Shown: positions 1 through 10,439, counted from the first letter of the stretch. The stretch: 64,000 bases of DNA from Tenodera sinensis (GCA_030765045.1 CM060967.1:163994251-164058250); one strand, 5' to 3'. Translations and numbers: made by a program. Notes: a model not told the origin generated them from the letters alone.

Positions 1-185
1 TGTCCATCTGCCCCTATGTCCATTTGTCCCATCCTTACCCTATGCATTGAAGTTCAATATTCCAAGTGTTTCTGGACATGCTGTTTATGTAATTAGTGTA
101 TAATGTGGCTTACATGAATATGTGTAGTTTGTGCGCAAAAGTGAATGTTACGAGTGCCACAATGAAAACATTATACACGTGTTAC
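1..185. other. unassigned flank
   Basis: No gene or repeat was recognised. The first 40 bases contain a short variation on tgtccat/tgtccca, a weak local repetition. Confidence 0.3.
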
Positions 186-983
186 CTTACTTACTACGTA
201 TAGTAAAACAGAGGAAATATTGTATTGCACCAAAAAATTCGATGTCGAGATTTCAGCAGAAATATATTTTGAGGCCCCCTGAATCCCAAAAAATAGATAA
301 AGGTTCGTGTGTGTCTGTGTGTCTGTCAGCCTTTGTGTCAGTCTGTCAGTCTGTGGACAGCATAACTCAAAAACGAAAAGTCGGTTAAAAACCGTAGTTG
401 GTATTTAAATTTAATGTCTTTCAAGGATGCGACACGAAGATTTTGAAGGAAATTCCTACACCCTAAACTACCATTTGTATGAAAAAATTTTCAACGATTT
501 TTACTTTCTTGAAAATGACTTTATCGATTTTGATTAAAATTTCATATATGAGATTTTTTTTTTTTTTTTTTTTTGGTAAATGAAATGTATATCCTGAATT
601 TTCTGGCTATAGCCTATGAAACCACATTTGTTGATCTTGCTGAAACACACAATCTATGTTCCAATAAGTTTTTTTGTAGAGTGAGCCATTTTGGAGATAT
701 TCCTCGTTATTTGTATGAGTTTTAGAGAACAGACACTTCTGTGAAATGGAACATCGTTATTCACTTTTTTATGTTAACCGTGCAAAAAGAACGGAATTTT
801 AAAGCTGTAAAACATTTGACTATCGTTCAATGCCTACTGTATTCACATATTTCCCTTGTACCTACAAGGAAATAAGCAATAATATCTGCAAACGTTTATC
901 TCAACTAACACAAAGAAGAATAAGAGTTTATAGGATTGCTTGGTACGAGAGTAGAGAAAGTCATGTGAGTGCAATCTATCACG
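186..983 (+). mobile_element. HINE-like element, near full length
   Basis: This copy begins with a degraded tactacgtatagta end and the attached aggaaatattgtatt block. It then has a GT-rich microsatellite slot (about 307-360), the conserved core (gtcggttaaaaacc, ggatgcgacacgaag, ccctaaactacc) and a long T run (about 556-574). It ends with agagtagagaaagtcatgtgagtgcaa. Seen: the same block order recurs in more than 20 places in this window. Inference: a non-autonomous Helentron-type element. No coding capacity is seen, and short open frames inside it are chance. Confidence 0.8.
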
Positions 984-1593
984 TTTTATTAATGTTGGCG
1001 AAATTATAGTTATGAGTACCCTTAATGGCTGAGAGAACAGGAAGGAAGGAAGGCAGTGATTGGTTCATATACGCTTACAACAGACTCACTAGGAACTAAG
1101 TGCACTAGATCAAAGCTATACTTTTGCTTTGATTTGTCGCTAAATTTGTAAAATCTAAAGATATCCAAGATATACGACAGAAGAACTAAGGTTGCAATGC
1201 AGGATTCCAGAGTCAGTGAGGACAAAGGCACCGCTGACGTTCATATTAAGTGAGCGGCCTTTCTTAAACACTCTTGGAGAATGATTACCTCGCCCTACAG
1301 GGGCAACAAATGAGGCAGCTCAAGCGCTGTAAATAACATGACCTGTAAATAATGCCTCCTGCACAAATATGGCACTAGTTAGTACTTCTTACATCTGCAT
1401 TTGTAAATTTGGTCGTACGTAATGAAATGTTGAAGCGCCGGCCTTACCATGGAAACAGAACATTTTAAATAAATTCTCTACCTAGAACTTCAAGTGATTG
1501 TTCATCATTTCCAGCACACTCAAATCACCTAATCCTCTAGAATCGGGCTTCCCAAACCATGATACGCGAGCTACTCCCTAATAGTACGTTAAT
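984..1593. other. unassigned spacer
   Basis: About 600 bases between two HINE-like copies that are oriented tail to tail. The short minus-strand open frame at 1022-1231 has no recognisable motif and I do not call it a gene. No repeat was recognised. Confidence 0.3.
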
Positions 1594-2424
1594 AATCTGA
1601 TGTGTTGCACTCACATGACTTTCTCTACTCTTGTATTAACCATTCTTACTAACTCTTATTCCTATATCTTCTTCGTGTTAGTTGAGATAAACATTTGCAC
1701 AAATTATCTTATTATTTTCTTGCACGTGCAACGGGAATATGGCAATAAAGTAGGGTTTGAGCTATAGTCAAATCTTCTAAAGCTTTCAAATTCCGTTCTC
1801 TTTGCACGGTTTACAAATAAAATGCACAAAAATTCACACAAATAACAAGGAATATCTCCGAAATGGTTTACTCTACAAACATTTTATTAGGACATAAATT
1901 GTGTGTTTTAGCAAGACCTACATTTTGTATAGTAAGATATGGTCTATCACTTACGGTTTACAGGTTATGCAAAAGTCATCCAGAGTAAATAGGACTTCAT
2001 GGACTATAACCAGAAAATTCAAGATATACATTTCATTTGTCATGAAAATAACTCAGACATATGGCATTTTAATCAAAATCGTTAGTCAGTTTTAAGAAAA
2101 TCAAAAATTTCGAAAAATTTTCCATGTAAAGGGTAGTTTAGGGTGAAGCTTGAAAGGTATTAAGCTTAAATACCAACTTTGGTTTTAAACCGACTTTTCG
2201 TTTGAGTTATGCTGTCCATAAACTGACGGATACAAACACACACAAGACAGACACACACGCAGAAACACATACACACACGCGCGCGCGCGCGCGCAAACCT
2301 TATTCTAAATGCCTTTTTTGGATTCAGGGGCCCTCCAAACACATTTCCGGTGAAATCTCGACATGGAATATTTGGGTGGAATATAATACTTCCTCTACTT
2401 TACTATACGCAGTAGAGAAAGTAA
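1594..2424 (-). mobile_element. HINE-like element, full length
   Basis: The copy starts with the hairpin end (ctgatgtgttgcactcacatg) followed by actttctctactcttg, and ends with gcagtagagaaagtaaaa. Both inverted ACTTTCTCTACT-type motifs are present. The internal microsatellite slot is expanded to CA followed by (CG)n at about 2229-2296. It is one of the best complete copies for defining termini. Confidence 0.85.
2229..2296. repeat. CA/CG microsatellite inside HINE-like copy
   Basis: Interrupted CA repeat ending in an alternating CG run (about 2278-2294). It occupies the same internal position at which other family copies carry CA, GT or CT expansions. Confidence 0.85.
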
Positions 2425-2426
2425 AA

Positions 2427-2950
2427 ATAGTCGAGTCTTTTCCATTTCCGAGGCTTAGGATTTATTTTATTTTAACATCTTCCTGTTACAGTTACAGGCT
2501 GCCAAAAAGACAAAGAATCCTAACACAAAAGTAACAAAATAGTTAACAAAACATAACACCACACGTGTATTCCATACAATTTTTGGGACATCATTAGTGA
2601 TTTAATATGGCGGATGAATAATGTGAAATACTAACCTTCAAACTATTTCTTTTTAATTTTCTTCTATTTCGGAATCAACACACTCGTTTAGTTATCCGCC
2701 ATGATTAGATTTGAGCACGTTCTATTCTATTTATCTCGCGGAACGTGTAGTAAGATTCAGTGACTCTACATATCTTCGATCATCATTACAACGAAACTTG
2801 GACTGATCCCAGTGCTTTATTCTTTTAAACTATAACGTATTCAATATAAAGAAGTAAGAGTACAATTATTGAGGTGGTAAAAATCAACAAGTAGGTTTGA
2901 TTATATTTCATATCTGTATTAATCAAAATTATCTCTCCCAAACTTGTCAC
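2427..2950. other. unassigned spacer
   Basis: No gene was recognised. It contains the short word atggcggatgaat (about 2606) and a near inverse, atccgccatgatt (about 2694), about 80 bases apart, which may be a weak foldback. The right end abuts an RT fragment. Confidence 0.3.
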
Positions 2951-2954
2951 TTGT

Positions 2955-3719
2955 GTGATGGAAGATATATTCCAAAAGATTAAATACAGCAAACAATTTG
3001 GAATAAATTTGAATGGAAGCAGAATAACGAATCTAAGATTTGCCAATGATGTTCTATTCGGCAAAACACCGATAGAACTACAAAAAATGCTAGACCAACC
3101 ATGTGAACATAATCAATCTGCAGGTCTCTCGTCAAACAAATTAAAAACGCAGATCATGTCTAACAGACCAGCAACACCAATATTAATTGATGGAATACTC
3201 CTCACATACGTAAACCAGTATACATACCTGGGATAAATAGTATCCTTGCAGGACAAATGGAGAAGGAAATACAAAGGAAATTCTCTCTAGCCTGGAAGGT
3301 ATTTTGGGGTCTTAGACAAAATGCTAAGTAGTTTAACTAAATTTCACGTATTGGAAATCTGTGTCTACCCTGTATTACACTATGGGGGTCAGATATGGTC
3401 ACTAACATCAGAAAAACAAAATCCAAATATGCTAATGGAAGATGCAATGCAAACTCCTGGGGGTATCTTTGAAAGAGAGAATCTCTACTATGAGATTAAA
3501 CCAGTTGTCACAAACAAAAGACTTGACACAATTAGTCACCAGATTAAAATGGAAATGGAGAGGCCACGTGACAACAGGTGGACATACAAGGCTACTGTGT
3601 GGGACCCCCGTATAGGAAGACGACTACAAGGAAGACCAAGACAGACCTCTTCAAAGAGCACGCAGGACGGCAGTGGTCACGAGTAGCGCGAAGAGAAAAT
3701 GAAAAGTGTAAAGACTGAA
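2955..3719 (+). pseudogene. RTE-like LINE reverse transcriptase fragment
   Basis: Translated pieces carry the late RT region of endonuclease-reverse transcriptase type LINEs. NLRFANDV corresponds to the usual LRFADD catalytic box, with the first Asp replaced by Asn. It is followed by SSNKLKTQIMSN, YVNQYTYLG, an arginine-rich stretch, PVLHYGGQIWSLT and near the end GRPRQ plus a QWSRVARR tail ending at a stop about 3719. The pieces lie in different frames with an internal stop after YTYLG, so the copy is dead. Known: these motifs follow the palm domain in RTE-related elements. The clade is inferred from the motif set; fragments at 13.4-14.1 kb share the RWTYxxxVWD signature. Confidence 0.75.
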
Positions 3720-4020
3720 CAATATTGTTAGTAAACTGTAACTAAATAGTGCATCATACAGTCAGACAAAACTGATATAAGCATGTGCAGTAACTAGCGT
3801 GGAGTAGCTCACCACGTTAGGAGAAACGAGCTTTCCCTTTTGATAGGAGGCCTTTGCCTTTCATGGAACATTTTGGTTTATTTTCATTTTCATTAATCAT
3901 TAAGTTTAAGGGTGTAAAAATCCTGGTGGCCTACGCGTTAAAAGTAATATAGGAAGGTGGGTTAAGATGGTGGATGTGAACACAGAATATTTTCATTTAC
4001 CTGCAATGTCAACATAACCG
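3720..4020. other. unassigned spacer
   Basis: AT-rich, possibly the 3' tail of the preceding LINE fragment. No motif was recognised. Confidence 0.25.
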
Positions 4021-4021
4021 G

Positions 4022-7000
4022 ATGGTCATAAAATCGTACTACCTCTCCCCAAAACCTCTGATGTCTCTCCCTACTCTTGTACTAACAAGAGGTCTAATAA
4101 ATAAAAGTAACAAACCAAAAGTTAAAACTTCTTGGAATTTTAAAAAAGCAGATTGGTCCAGTTTCCAAAATGAGATAGAAGGGAAGTGTAATATACTGTT
4201 AGAATCAGAGTTCAAGTCAACAGATGAAATGAATAAAAAAATTTGTGAAATATTATTGACAGCAGCCAAAACACATATCCCCAAAGGAAAGTTAAAGAAA
4301 TATAGCTACTTTTGGTCTCCATCTTTATCTAAGTTAAAACACGAAAGAAATATAGCAAGAGTCAAAGCCGAAAGAACCAAGTGTCCAGAAGATGTACAAA
4401 ACTGGAGAAGAAAAGCAGCCATTTTTAAGAAAGAATTAATTACAGCAAAAAGGGCCAGTTTCACAAATTTTGTAGAACATATGGACTATAGGAAAGATGG
4501 AAATAAAATATACAAATTCCTTAATAAAACAAAATTATCAAAAAATACAACTGAACCATTAAAATATAATAACAAAAGCTTAACTACAGATAGGGAAATA
4601 GCAGAATCCCTTAACAAGTTTTATGCTCAGTCACAAAGAGTACCCCAAGCGTATAAAAAACAAGATAAGGCTATCCAAAAAACTATCAGAGAAACTAGTA
4701 AGCCAAAAGGTATACGAAATGATATTTTTATTCAGGATTTTAATGAAACAGAACTGGATTTAGCAATAGAACAATTACAGAACAAAAAATCTCCTGGACC
4801 TGACAAGATCCATCCAGAGTTTATTAAACACCTTGGCAGGAAAGGAAAAGAAATCCTACTTAAACTGTATAACACGTGTTGGAGAATGACTGTACCTTCC
4901 GACTGGAAAAAAGCCATTATCATCCCGATTTTAAAGAAAAACAAACCCTCAAACAATATTAATAGTTTCAGACCAATATCTTTGACCAGTGTTATTGCAA
5001 AAGTGATGGAAAGAATGGTGGCATCTAGACTTAACTGGTTCCTAGAATATTACAACTTAATTAATAGTTCACAGACCGGCTTCAGACAGAATCATAGTAC
5101 AAGTGAAAATATACTCCTACTAAGCCAAGACATCAAGGAAGCTTTCAATAGAAAGGAGGATACCTTGGCAGTATTCATTGATTTTAAATCAGCATATGAC
5201 TCAGTCTGGAGAAATAAATTAGTTGAGAAGTTGCAATCAATAGGTGTGAAAAGTAACATGCTTAAGTGGATAACTCAGTTTATTTCACAAAGATTTTGTG
5301 CCACAAAATATAATACATACATTTCCAAATATAAACAAACACACCGAGGACTTCCACAAGGTGCTGTTCTGAGCACAACACTCTTTAACATATATATAAA
5401 TGACCTTCCATCAATAATAAAAACTTTAGAAACCAAAATTGCTCTATTTGCTGACGATGTAGTCATTTGGACTTCAGGCTCTTCAAAAAAACCTGAATTA
5501 ATTAAAGACAGAATAGAAACAGCCCTAAACAAAGTACATGAATGGAGCTCCAAAAACCTCATGACTATCAATGTGGAAAAAACAAATTATGAATTATTTA
5601 CACTAAAATACAAACCAGTTAATATTAGCATAAATTATAATGGTAAACCACTCAAAGCAGTTGATGATACCAAATACTTAGGCATCACTTTCGACAGAAA
5701 GCTAAGTTGGAAAAAACATATAACAAACATCTCAGAAAAGGTTGAAAAGAAATTGCAAATCCTGAAAAGGTTAGCTGGTGCTAAATGGGGCTGCTCAAGG
5801 AGAGTCCTTAACACAACATACAAAATGTATATTAAACCAAACCTCTTGTACTGTTCTGAAGCTTTAATAACAGCAGCAAATGCTAACATCAATAAACTTG
5901 AACAAATACAAAATCAGGCTCTTCGCCTAATCACTGGAGCAGTTAAATCCACACCTATTGATGCCATGCTTGCCTTAACACGGACCCCATCAATAACAAC
6001 AAAAATAGAAGAACAAGCATTGCTCCAACACGAGAAAATGTTACGACTGCCAAACTCTAAATGGACAGAAGAGAACCTCCCCCCTTCAATCCTTAAAACT
6101 CATAGTAGTTTCCTAGAAAAGGTAACACAGATTAAATCCAAATTGAACATTCCTAACACCAGAGAAAATCTACTTATTAGAGAAAATCCATTGGAATTAT
6201 TGCAACCTACCTTCAATTTGGAATTAATAGAGGAAATAAGTAAATCAGACACACCAAAAGAAATACAAAAACTTCTAGCTCTGGAAACAATCAATACTAG
6301 GTATCCGACAGAAGAATGGCTGCACATATATACTGATGGATCCTCGAAGGAAAACCTTACTGGAGCTGGAGTTACATGTTCACATTTTTCCTTTTATCAT
6401 TCTGTTGGCAGAGACACAACAAATTATGATGGAGAAATAGAGGCTATATACATTGCTCTCCGACAATTATTAAATCTTCCCTTAAATAAATTTAACAAGG
6501 CAGTAATTCTTTCGGATTCTAAAGCTGCAATTCAGGGAATATGTTCAAATACTACAAAGAAGTCAACAAAAATTAGAGAATGCTACAAAATGTTAACACA
6601 ACTCCAAAAAGTTAATAAGACTGTTCATCTCCAATGGATTCCAGCACACTGTGGAGTCATGGGGAACGAAGCTGCAGACTCACTTGCAAAGAAAGCCACA
6701 ACAATAACACAAAAGTCTAAATTCAATTTCTCATATTCCTCAATAAAACGCTTGATCATTAAAAATTTTTGTCATTCATACCTACAAGAAATAGAAACAA
6801 ATGCCAAAGATAAAAAATGGATTACACTACTTTCCAATCCAGATATAATCCCCCAGAGACCAAGGAAAACAGCTGTTGCAGCCTTCCGACTATTGACAAA
6901 TCATGACTGCTTGGCAAGTCATCTCTACAGAATAGGTATCTCAGCCTCACCAATATGTGTCCTGTGTAACGATCCAGCAGAAATGAATGAAGAACACTTG

Positions 7001-7096
7001 AAGACCTGTGAAGCATTAAGATCAGAAGAAACTACAGTTCAAAAGTATTGGAAAGCACGAATGCTAATGGCTTCATTGCCAGATGCAAGGCACTAG
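4022..7096 (+). CDS. LINE ORF2 remnant: reverse transcriptase-RNase H (endonuclease missing)
   Basis: This is a 1024-codon uninterrupted frame. RT motifs in order: KKSPGPDKIHPEF (about residue 255), FRPISLTS, QTGFRQNHST, VFIDFKSAYDSVW (catalytic Asp), HRGLPQGAVLS, LFADD (Asp-478/479) and KYLGITFDRKLSW. An RNase H domain follows at about 769-900: YTDGSS, an acidic GEIEAI, LSDSKAA and WIPAHCGVMGNEAADSLAK. A Cys-rich C-terminus (CVLCN...EHLKTC) resembles the zinc knuckle after RNase H in this group. RT plus RNase H with a terminal knuckle fits the I/Jockey superfamily. The first about 22 codons come from flanking target DNA, so the ATG at 4022 is accidental and the true protein began upstream. 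It is probably not expressed as a functional LINE protein because the endonuclease is lost. Confidence 0.93.
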   Translation: MVIKSYYLSPKPLMSLPTLVLTRGLINKSNKPKVKTSWNFKKADWSSFQNEIEGKCNILLESEFKSTDEMNKKICEILLTAAKTHIPKGKLKKYSYFWSPSLSKLKHERNIARVKAERTKCPEDVQNWRRKAAIFKKELITAKRASFTNFVEHMDYRKDGNKIYKFLNKTKLSKNTTEPLKYNNKSLTTDREIAESLNKFYAQSQRVPQAYKKQDKAIQKTIRETSKPKGIRNDIFIQDFNETELDLAIEQLQNKKSPGPDKIHPEFIKHLGRKGKEILLKLYNTCWRMTVPSDWKKAIIIPILKKNKPSNNINSFRPISLTSVIAKVMERMVASRLNWFLEYYNLINSSQTGFRQNHSTSENILLLSQDIKEAFNRKEDTLAVFIDFKSAYDSVWRNKLVEKLQSIGVKSNMLKWITQFISQRFCATKYNTYISKYKQTHRGLPQGAVLSTTLFNIYINDLPSIIKTLETKIALFADDVVIWTSGSSKKPELIKDRIETALNKVHEWSSKNLMTINVEKTNYELFTLKYKPVNISINYNGKPLKAVDDTKYLGITFDRKLSWKKHITNISEKVEKKLQILKRLAGAKWGCSRRVLNTTYKMYIKPNLLYCSEALITAANANINKLEQIQNQALRLITGAVKSTPIDAMLALTRTPSITTKIEEQALLQHEKMLRLPNSKWTEENLPPSILKTHSSFLEKVTQIKSKLNIPNTRENLLIRENPLELLQPTFNLELIEEISKSDTPKEIQKLLALETINTRYPTEEWLHIYTDGSSKENLTGAGVTCSHFSFYHSVGRDTTNYDGEIEAIYIALRQLLNLPLNKFNKAVILSDSKAAIQGICSNTTKKSTKIRECYKMLTQLQKVNKTVHLQWIPAHCGVMGNEAADSLAKKATTITQKSKFNFSYSSIKRLIIKNFCHSYLQEIETNAKDKKWITLLSNPDIIPQRPRKTAVAAFRLLTNHDCLASHLYRIGISASPICVLCNDPAEMNEEHLKTCEALRSEETTVQKYWKARMLMASLPDARH
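4055..4088 (-). repeat. HINE-like terminal scrap plus left target duplication
   Basis: The segment ctgatgt...ctactcttgtactaac matches the hairpin end of the HINE-like family, with a short internal deletion. Its last 16 bases (4073-4088, actcttgtactaacaa) are repeated exactly at 7115-7130 on the other side of the LINE. Confidence 0.8.
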
Positions 7097-7114
7097 AAAA
7101 CAACAACAACAACA
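4089..7114 (+). mobile_element. 5'-truncated I/Jockey-group LINE with target-site duplication
   Basis: The element lies between exact 16-bp direct repeats (4073-4088 and 7115-7130) and ends in a (CAA)n-like tail (about 7099-7114) just after the ORF stop. Seen: the target duplication, the tail and the long open frame. Inference: target-primed reverse transcription with 5' truncation that removed ORF1 and the endonuclease domain. The target was the terminus of a HINE-like copy. The intact frame and exact duplication suggest a recent insertion. Confidence 0.9.
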
Positions 7115-7160
7115 ACTCTTGTACTAACAATTCTTACAAACGCAAGTACAAATCGTGGCT
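7115..7160 (-). repeat. right target duplication and HINE-like scrap
   Basis: The sequence actcttgtactaacaattcttacaaac matches the HINE-like terminus with one change, then similarity stops at about 7142. It continues the copy interrupted by the LINE. Confidence 0.75.
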
Positions 7161-7234
7161 TAAATGAATAATTTTATCAGCTACATATGACCTCCAAGCA
7201 TTAACACTTACCACAGTTGATGAATATAACGCTA

Positions 7235-7530
7235 TCACTGTGCACTTCCAGGGCGCTAAGACGTTCCGCGACGTCCTCCTCTGCACTGGCAGAGACCGAA
7301 CTCTTCCGCGTCTTCCTTCATCGCAGTCAGTTGCTCGTTAATCTTCGCCGATAGCTCCGTTTTTATCTTCTCCAGCCCGGATTCGATTTTCGGCTTCATC
7401 TTTTCCATTCCCGAATTCGTTCCTGTCTTCACTTCTTCCTTTATACACTCCCTCCATCTTGTCCATTCCGAAGTTCATTTATGCCACACTAGCCAACAGC
7501 TTCTCGAGCATTGCCCCCATCGTGGCGTTT
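7235..7530 (-). pseudogene. gag-like coiled-coil fragment of an LTR retrotransposon
   Basis: On the minus strand a frame begins with ATG in a CCACGATGG context near 7525. It gives MGAMLEKLLA and, after a stop, a charged coiled-coil run including GMEKMKPKIESGLEKIKTEL and KINEQLTAMKEDAEEF. Short Lys/Glu repeats of this kind are common at the N-terminus of arthropod gypsy-type gag proteins. Inference: a broken gag start. Minus-strand bases to about 7815 include an AATAAA-type signal and could be the matching leader/LTR, but no second LTR was found. It could instead be the ORF1 of another element. Confidence 0.4.
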
Positions 7531-7860
7531 ACATCCCACCCCTGACCCCAGTGTGACAATGAGTCCAATTACTTCTTTCACTCTTTCTTCTAAACTTTTG
7601 CACGAAAACTGTTCTCAGAACTCCCAATTGTTTTTCTCTCATAACCTCGATTCGTTTCTTTCGCCTTCTTTCTTCACATTCACTGTCTTTCTTCACATTC
7701 TCCGTTTCTCATACACTAACTGCGACGATACAATCACTCAACGCTCGTTAACTCTTCACTTTCACGGTGACAACAGGGATTATTTTATTAAGGAATATTA
7801 CCTGGTGCTGGTACAGTAGGCCCAGCGTACATACTAAAATTTACATTGAACTTACAATTA
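7531..7860 (-). other. possible LTR/leader remnant
   Basis: Purine-rich on the minus strand, with aataaaataatccctg near 7790 and the gag-like ATG downstream. No direct-repeat partner was seen, so the LTR interpretation is tentative. Confidence 0.25.
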
Positions 7861-8299
7861 TTTATATTTACAGGATATATGCAGCGGGTTTCTCAGGAAA
7901 CCCATACAGTGGCCCTCTTTAGGTCACCGAGAACAGCTCCCTTCAGTATTGTTTTTGTTTTATATTTTGAAATGTTTTTGTTTTTGTCTTTTCTTCTTTA
8001 TACACATATATTACAATTTATTTACACACATGCACTCCCGCATTCACTCTGGCATATCATGAGATATGCCCCCTCACACACACACACACACGCACGCACG
8101 CACGCACACACACACACACGCACACACAGTGGGCACTCCAGATTGAGCGTCCCACTCGTACGTGTTTGCTGGGCACACCAAGCTATGCGTCCCAGCACAT
8201 TGCTACACTCACTATTTACACACGTTATTTACACTATATACAGTTCCGCGGTTTTCCTGAGCGGGCAGGTTACAGCTCCTGAATGGCTTCCTGGGGTGC
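7861..8299 (-). other. 3' untranslated tail of a Jockey-like LINE
   Basis: It lies downstream, on the minus strand, of a recognisable Jockey RT C-terminus. It holds a CA microsatellite (8074-8129) flanked by the partial palindrome ggcatatcatgagatatgcc (about 8051-8070). AT-rich sequence near 7980-8030 would be the tail. Confidence 0.4.
8074..8129. repeat. CA microsatellite
   Basis: CA repeat with regularly interspersed CGCA units. Confidence 0.95.
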
Positions 8300-8716
8300 A
8301 GGCCTCTGAGGTAGCGTGTGTGTGGCCTGGGGCCTGTGGTTGCGTGGGCGCACATTAGTCGGTGAGCCGAGCGACGTCTAAAACATTTTGATACGTGTAT
8401 GTTTACGATGCTTCGGCTCACCTTTGCCAATATTGGCAATCACGTAGTTGTTGTGACTTCTGATGCGCGCCCATGCTGCTGTGGCTTTCTTGGTTATTGC
8501 CTCAGGGATGGAAAGGATCTGGTTTCCAAGTGAAGGGTTTGGTTAGTGGTTAAAAGAGGAGCGGAGAGGATTTTCCGGAGGGAGAGGCTTTGGAGGGTTT
8601 GAAGCTGTTTTAAGGCAGTTTTGAGGCATTTGCCCAGGCCACACACGCGTATAGAACCACTGACAGGATGAAAGTTTTGTACAGGACGAGTTTTTCTGCT
8701 GTTTCCTCACAACCTT
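8300..8716 (-). pseudogene. Jockey-like LINE ORF2 C-terminal fragment
   Basis: The minus-strand translation gives LYKTFILSVVLYACVAWANAS followed in a second frame by LQTLQSLSLRKILSAPLL. This is the typical post-RT thumb signature of Jockey elements (LYK..I.P...Y...W..A...LQ..QN..LR). At least one frameshift and several stops are present, so it is a relic. Its upstream (right) end is interrupted at about 8717 by the LINE tail inserted at 8730-9050. Confidence 0.7.
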
Positions 8717-8729
8717 ATATAGCAGGAAT

Positions 8730-9050
8730 TTAAATGTATTGGGACTGAAGGTTGGAGAAAAGAATATATTAATAAGAAATGGTCGAATATGAATAGAAAT
8801 AGATCTATAGTTGAAATGCTTCATAAAGACAGTAAGAGGGTAGGAAGATTTTTACATAAGGTGAAAAATAAATGGATCTGGACAGTAAATAGAGTTGAAC
8901 AATAAGATATAAGTGATAGAATAAGTTAGAATTAAGGAATTATTGTAGAATAAGAATATGACTGGCAATGAGCCAGGGCTGAACACCGGTCATATTCACA
9001 TGTATATAGCTTAGTAAATAAATAAATAAATAAAAAAAAAAAAATATATA
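8730..9050 (+). mobile_element. LINE 3' end with 14-bp target duplication
   Basis: The exact repeat tatatagcaggaat occurs at 8716-8729 and 9051-9064. Between them an open C-terminal peptide (including EYINKKWSNM and GRFLHKVKNKWIW) ends at a stop about 8902. A non-coding tail follows, ending in (TAAA)n, poly-A and (AT)n. Seen: the duplication and tail. Inference: a severely 5'-truncated LINE that jumped into the older minus-strand Jockey fragment. Confidence 0.75.
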
Positions 9051-9064
9051 TATATAGCAGGAAT

Positions 9065-10003
9065 GACGTCACACGGTTCTTTCTGGAGCTTCTTCAAACA
9101 TGTCGGCTACCGTACAGTTCTCGAAGACTCTGGCAAACCCTTTGTGTGGCCACTAGATTATTATTAGTCACGTGTTTGCTCGCGTGAGTGATGTGTGGAA
9201 GCTTGACCTTGTGCCTTTGTTTGCTCGCCGGCCTGGTCCGTGGTGTGAAGTAGCTTGGCTCCTACCGTCCTTTGTTGCGCGTCGCATCCAGCGTTAAAAT
9301 ATAGAAACACAAAACTCTCAATTATATTCAAACCTAACAACATACTTCGGCGCCACGAACGAACAAGAAGGTGGCGCCGTGGCCGCGAGGATAGAGCGCC
9401 TCCTCCCCCTCCCCCCCCCCCCTCTGATTCGTTAAATCTATCGGATAAAATTTCAATATCCATAAATCGTCAAGTTTTAATTCTATAAAAAGGTTTTAAA
9501 AGTTTAAGTTATTAAGGACAATGAAAACCAATATTTTAGTTTCATTTAAAATTCTGAAGTACGCTATCTGAAGCACCACTACTTTCCATGAGAATAAAAG
9601 ATTCTACACTCAACTTTATTGATCCATTTGAAAGTTATGACCACTATGCACAGTTTTTGCTCATCCTGCATGTTCGTTAGCTCTTTCAATAAACTGCGTG
9701 ATTTTATGAAATATGTAGGTTTGTATTCCAATATATGATATATCGCCAGCTTGAGCAAAGTTGCTTCTGGCAATAGCGCCTTTTGTAGTCTGTCTAACAT
9801 ATGACCAGCGTAACAAAAGGAGTAAACAGTGCAAGCTCTTTCAAGCACAATAATTATCATAAAGAATGTTCTTGGTTGCATGTAGTCAGTGCGTTGGTCC
9901 TTGACAAAGCATTGTATTCTGCGCCTGTGGCTGCATTCATGTACCTACCTACCAGTTTAGTTTTTTACTTGCATGTACTGAACATGAGCGCCACTCCGTT
10001 TGA

Positions 10004-10006
<3 letters not shown>
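9065..10006. other. unassigned region with C-run
   Basis: No supported gene. Contains a C-rich run (about 9401-9422). The short frames here show no domain signature; apparent proline or glycine strings are translations of the C-run. Confidence 0.3.

Positions 10007-10052
<46 letters not shown>
10007..10052. repeat. poly-A tract, 46 nt
   Basis: An unbroken A run. It could be the tail of a retroposed sequence to its left, but no duplication was found around it. Confidence 0.9.
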
Positions 10053-10054
<2 letters not shown>

Positions 10055-10251
10055 AGATTCAGTAATACAAGGAAAAAATAAACAAATTTGATCACAATTT
10101 CTAAGCTTTTAGAAGAAAATAGATGTACTTTATGTTGTAATATGTTTGATTTACACGACTCATCAGCATACTTTTAAAAAAAGCTGGCAAAATTGGTTCA
10201 GAATATTGAAATTTTCAGAGTACATATCCTTAACGAAGCCACAAATTGCAA

Positions 10252-10434
10252 CACATGAGCGCGCCGGTGTGCCAGAATTTTATCCGGCAGGAGTTATTTT
10301 ACATACCAGGAAATCTACTGACATGGAGCTGTCCTTTTTAAACACACCTAAAAAACATCGATCTGGACCGGAATTGAACCTGCGACCTTGGGATCTGTAG
10401 GCCAGCGTCTAACTAACTGAGCCACACAGACCGA
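10252..10434 (-). mobile_element. SINE-A (tRNA-derived)
   Basis: On the minus strand the head reads TGGCTCAGTTAGTTAGACGC (A box) and GGTTCAATTCC (B box). The body is shared with copies at 37200 and 41354 (CTCCATGTCAGTAGATTT, AACTCCTGC, GGCACACCGG). It is truncated before the usual GACAGCGTCGTTAAA tail. Confidence 0.85.
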
Positions 10435-10439
10435 CTCTT

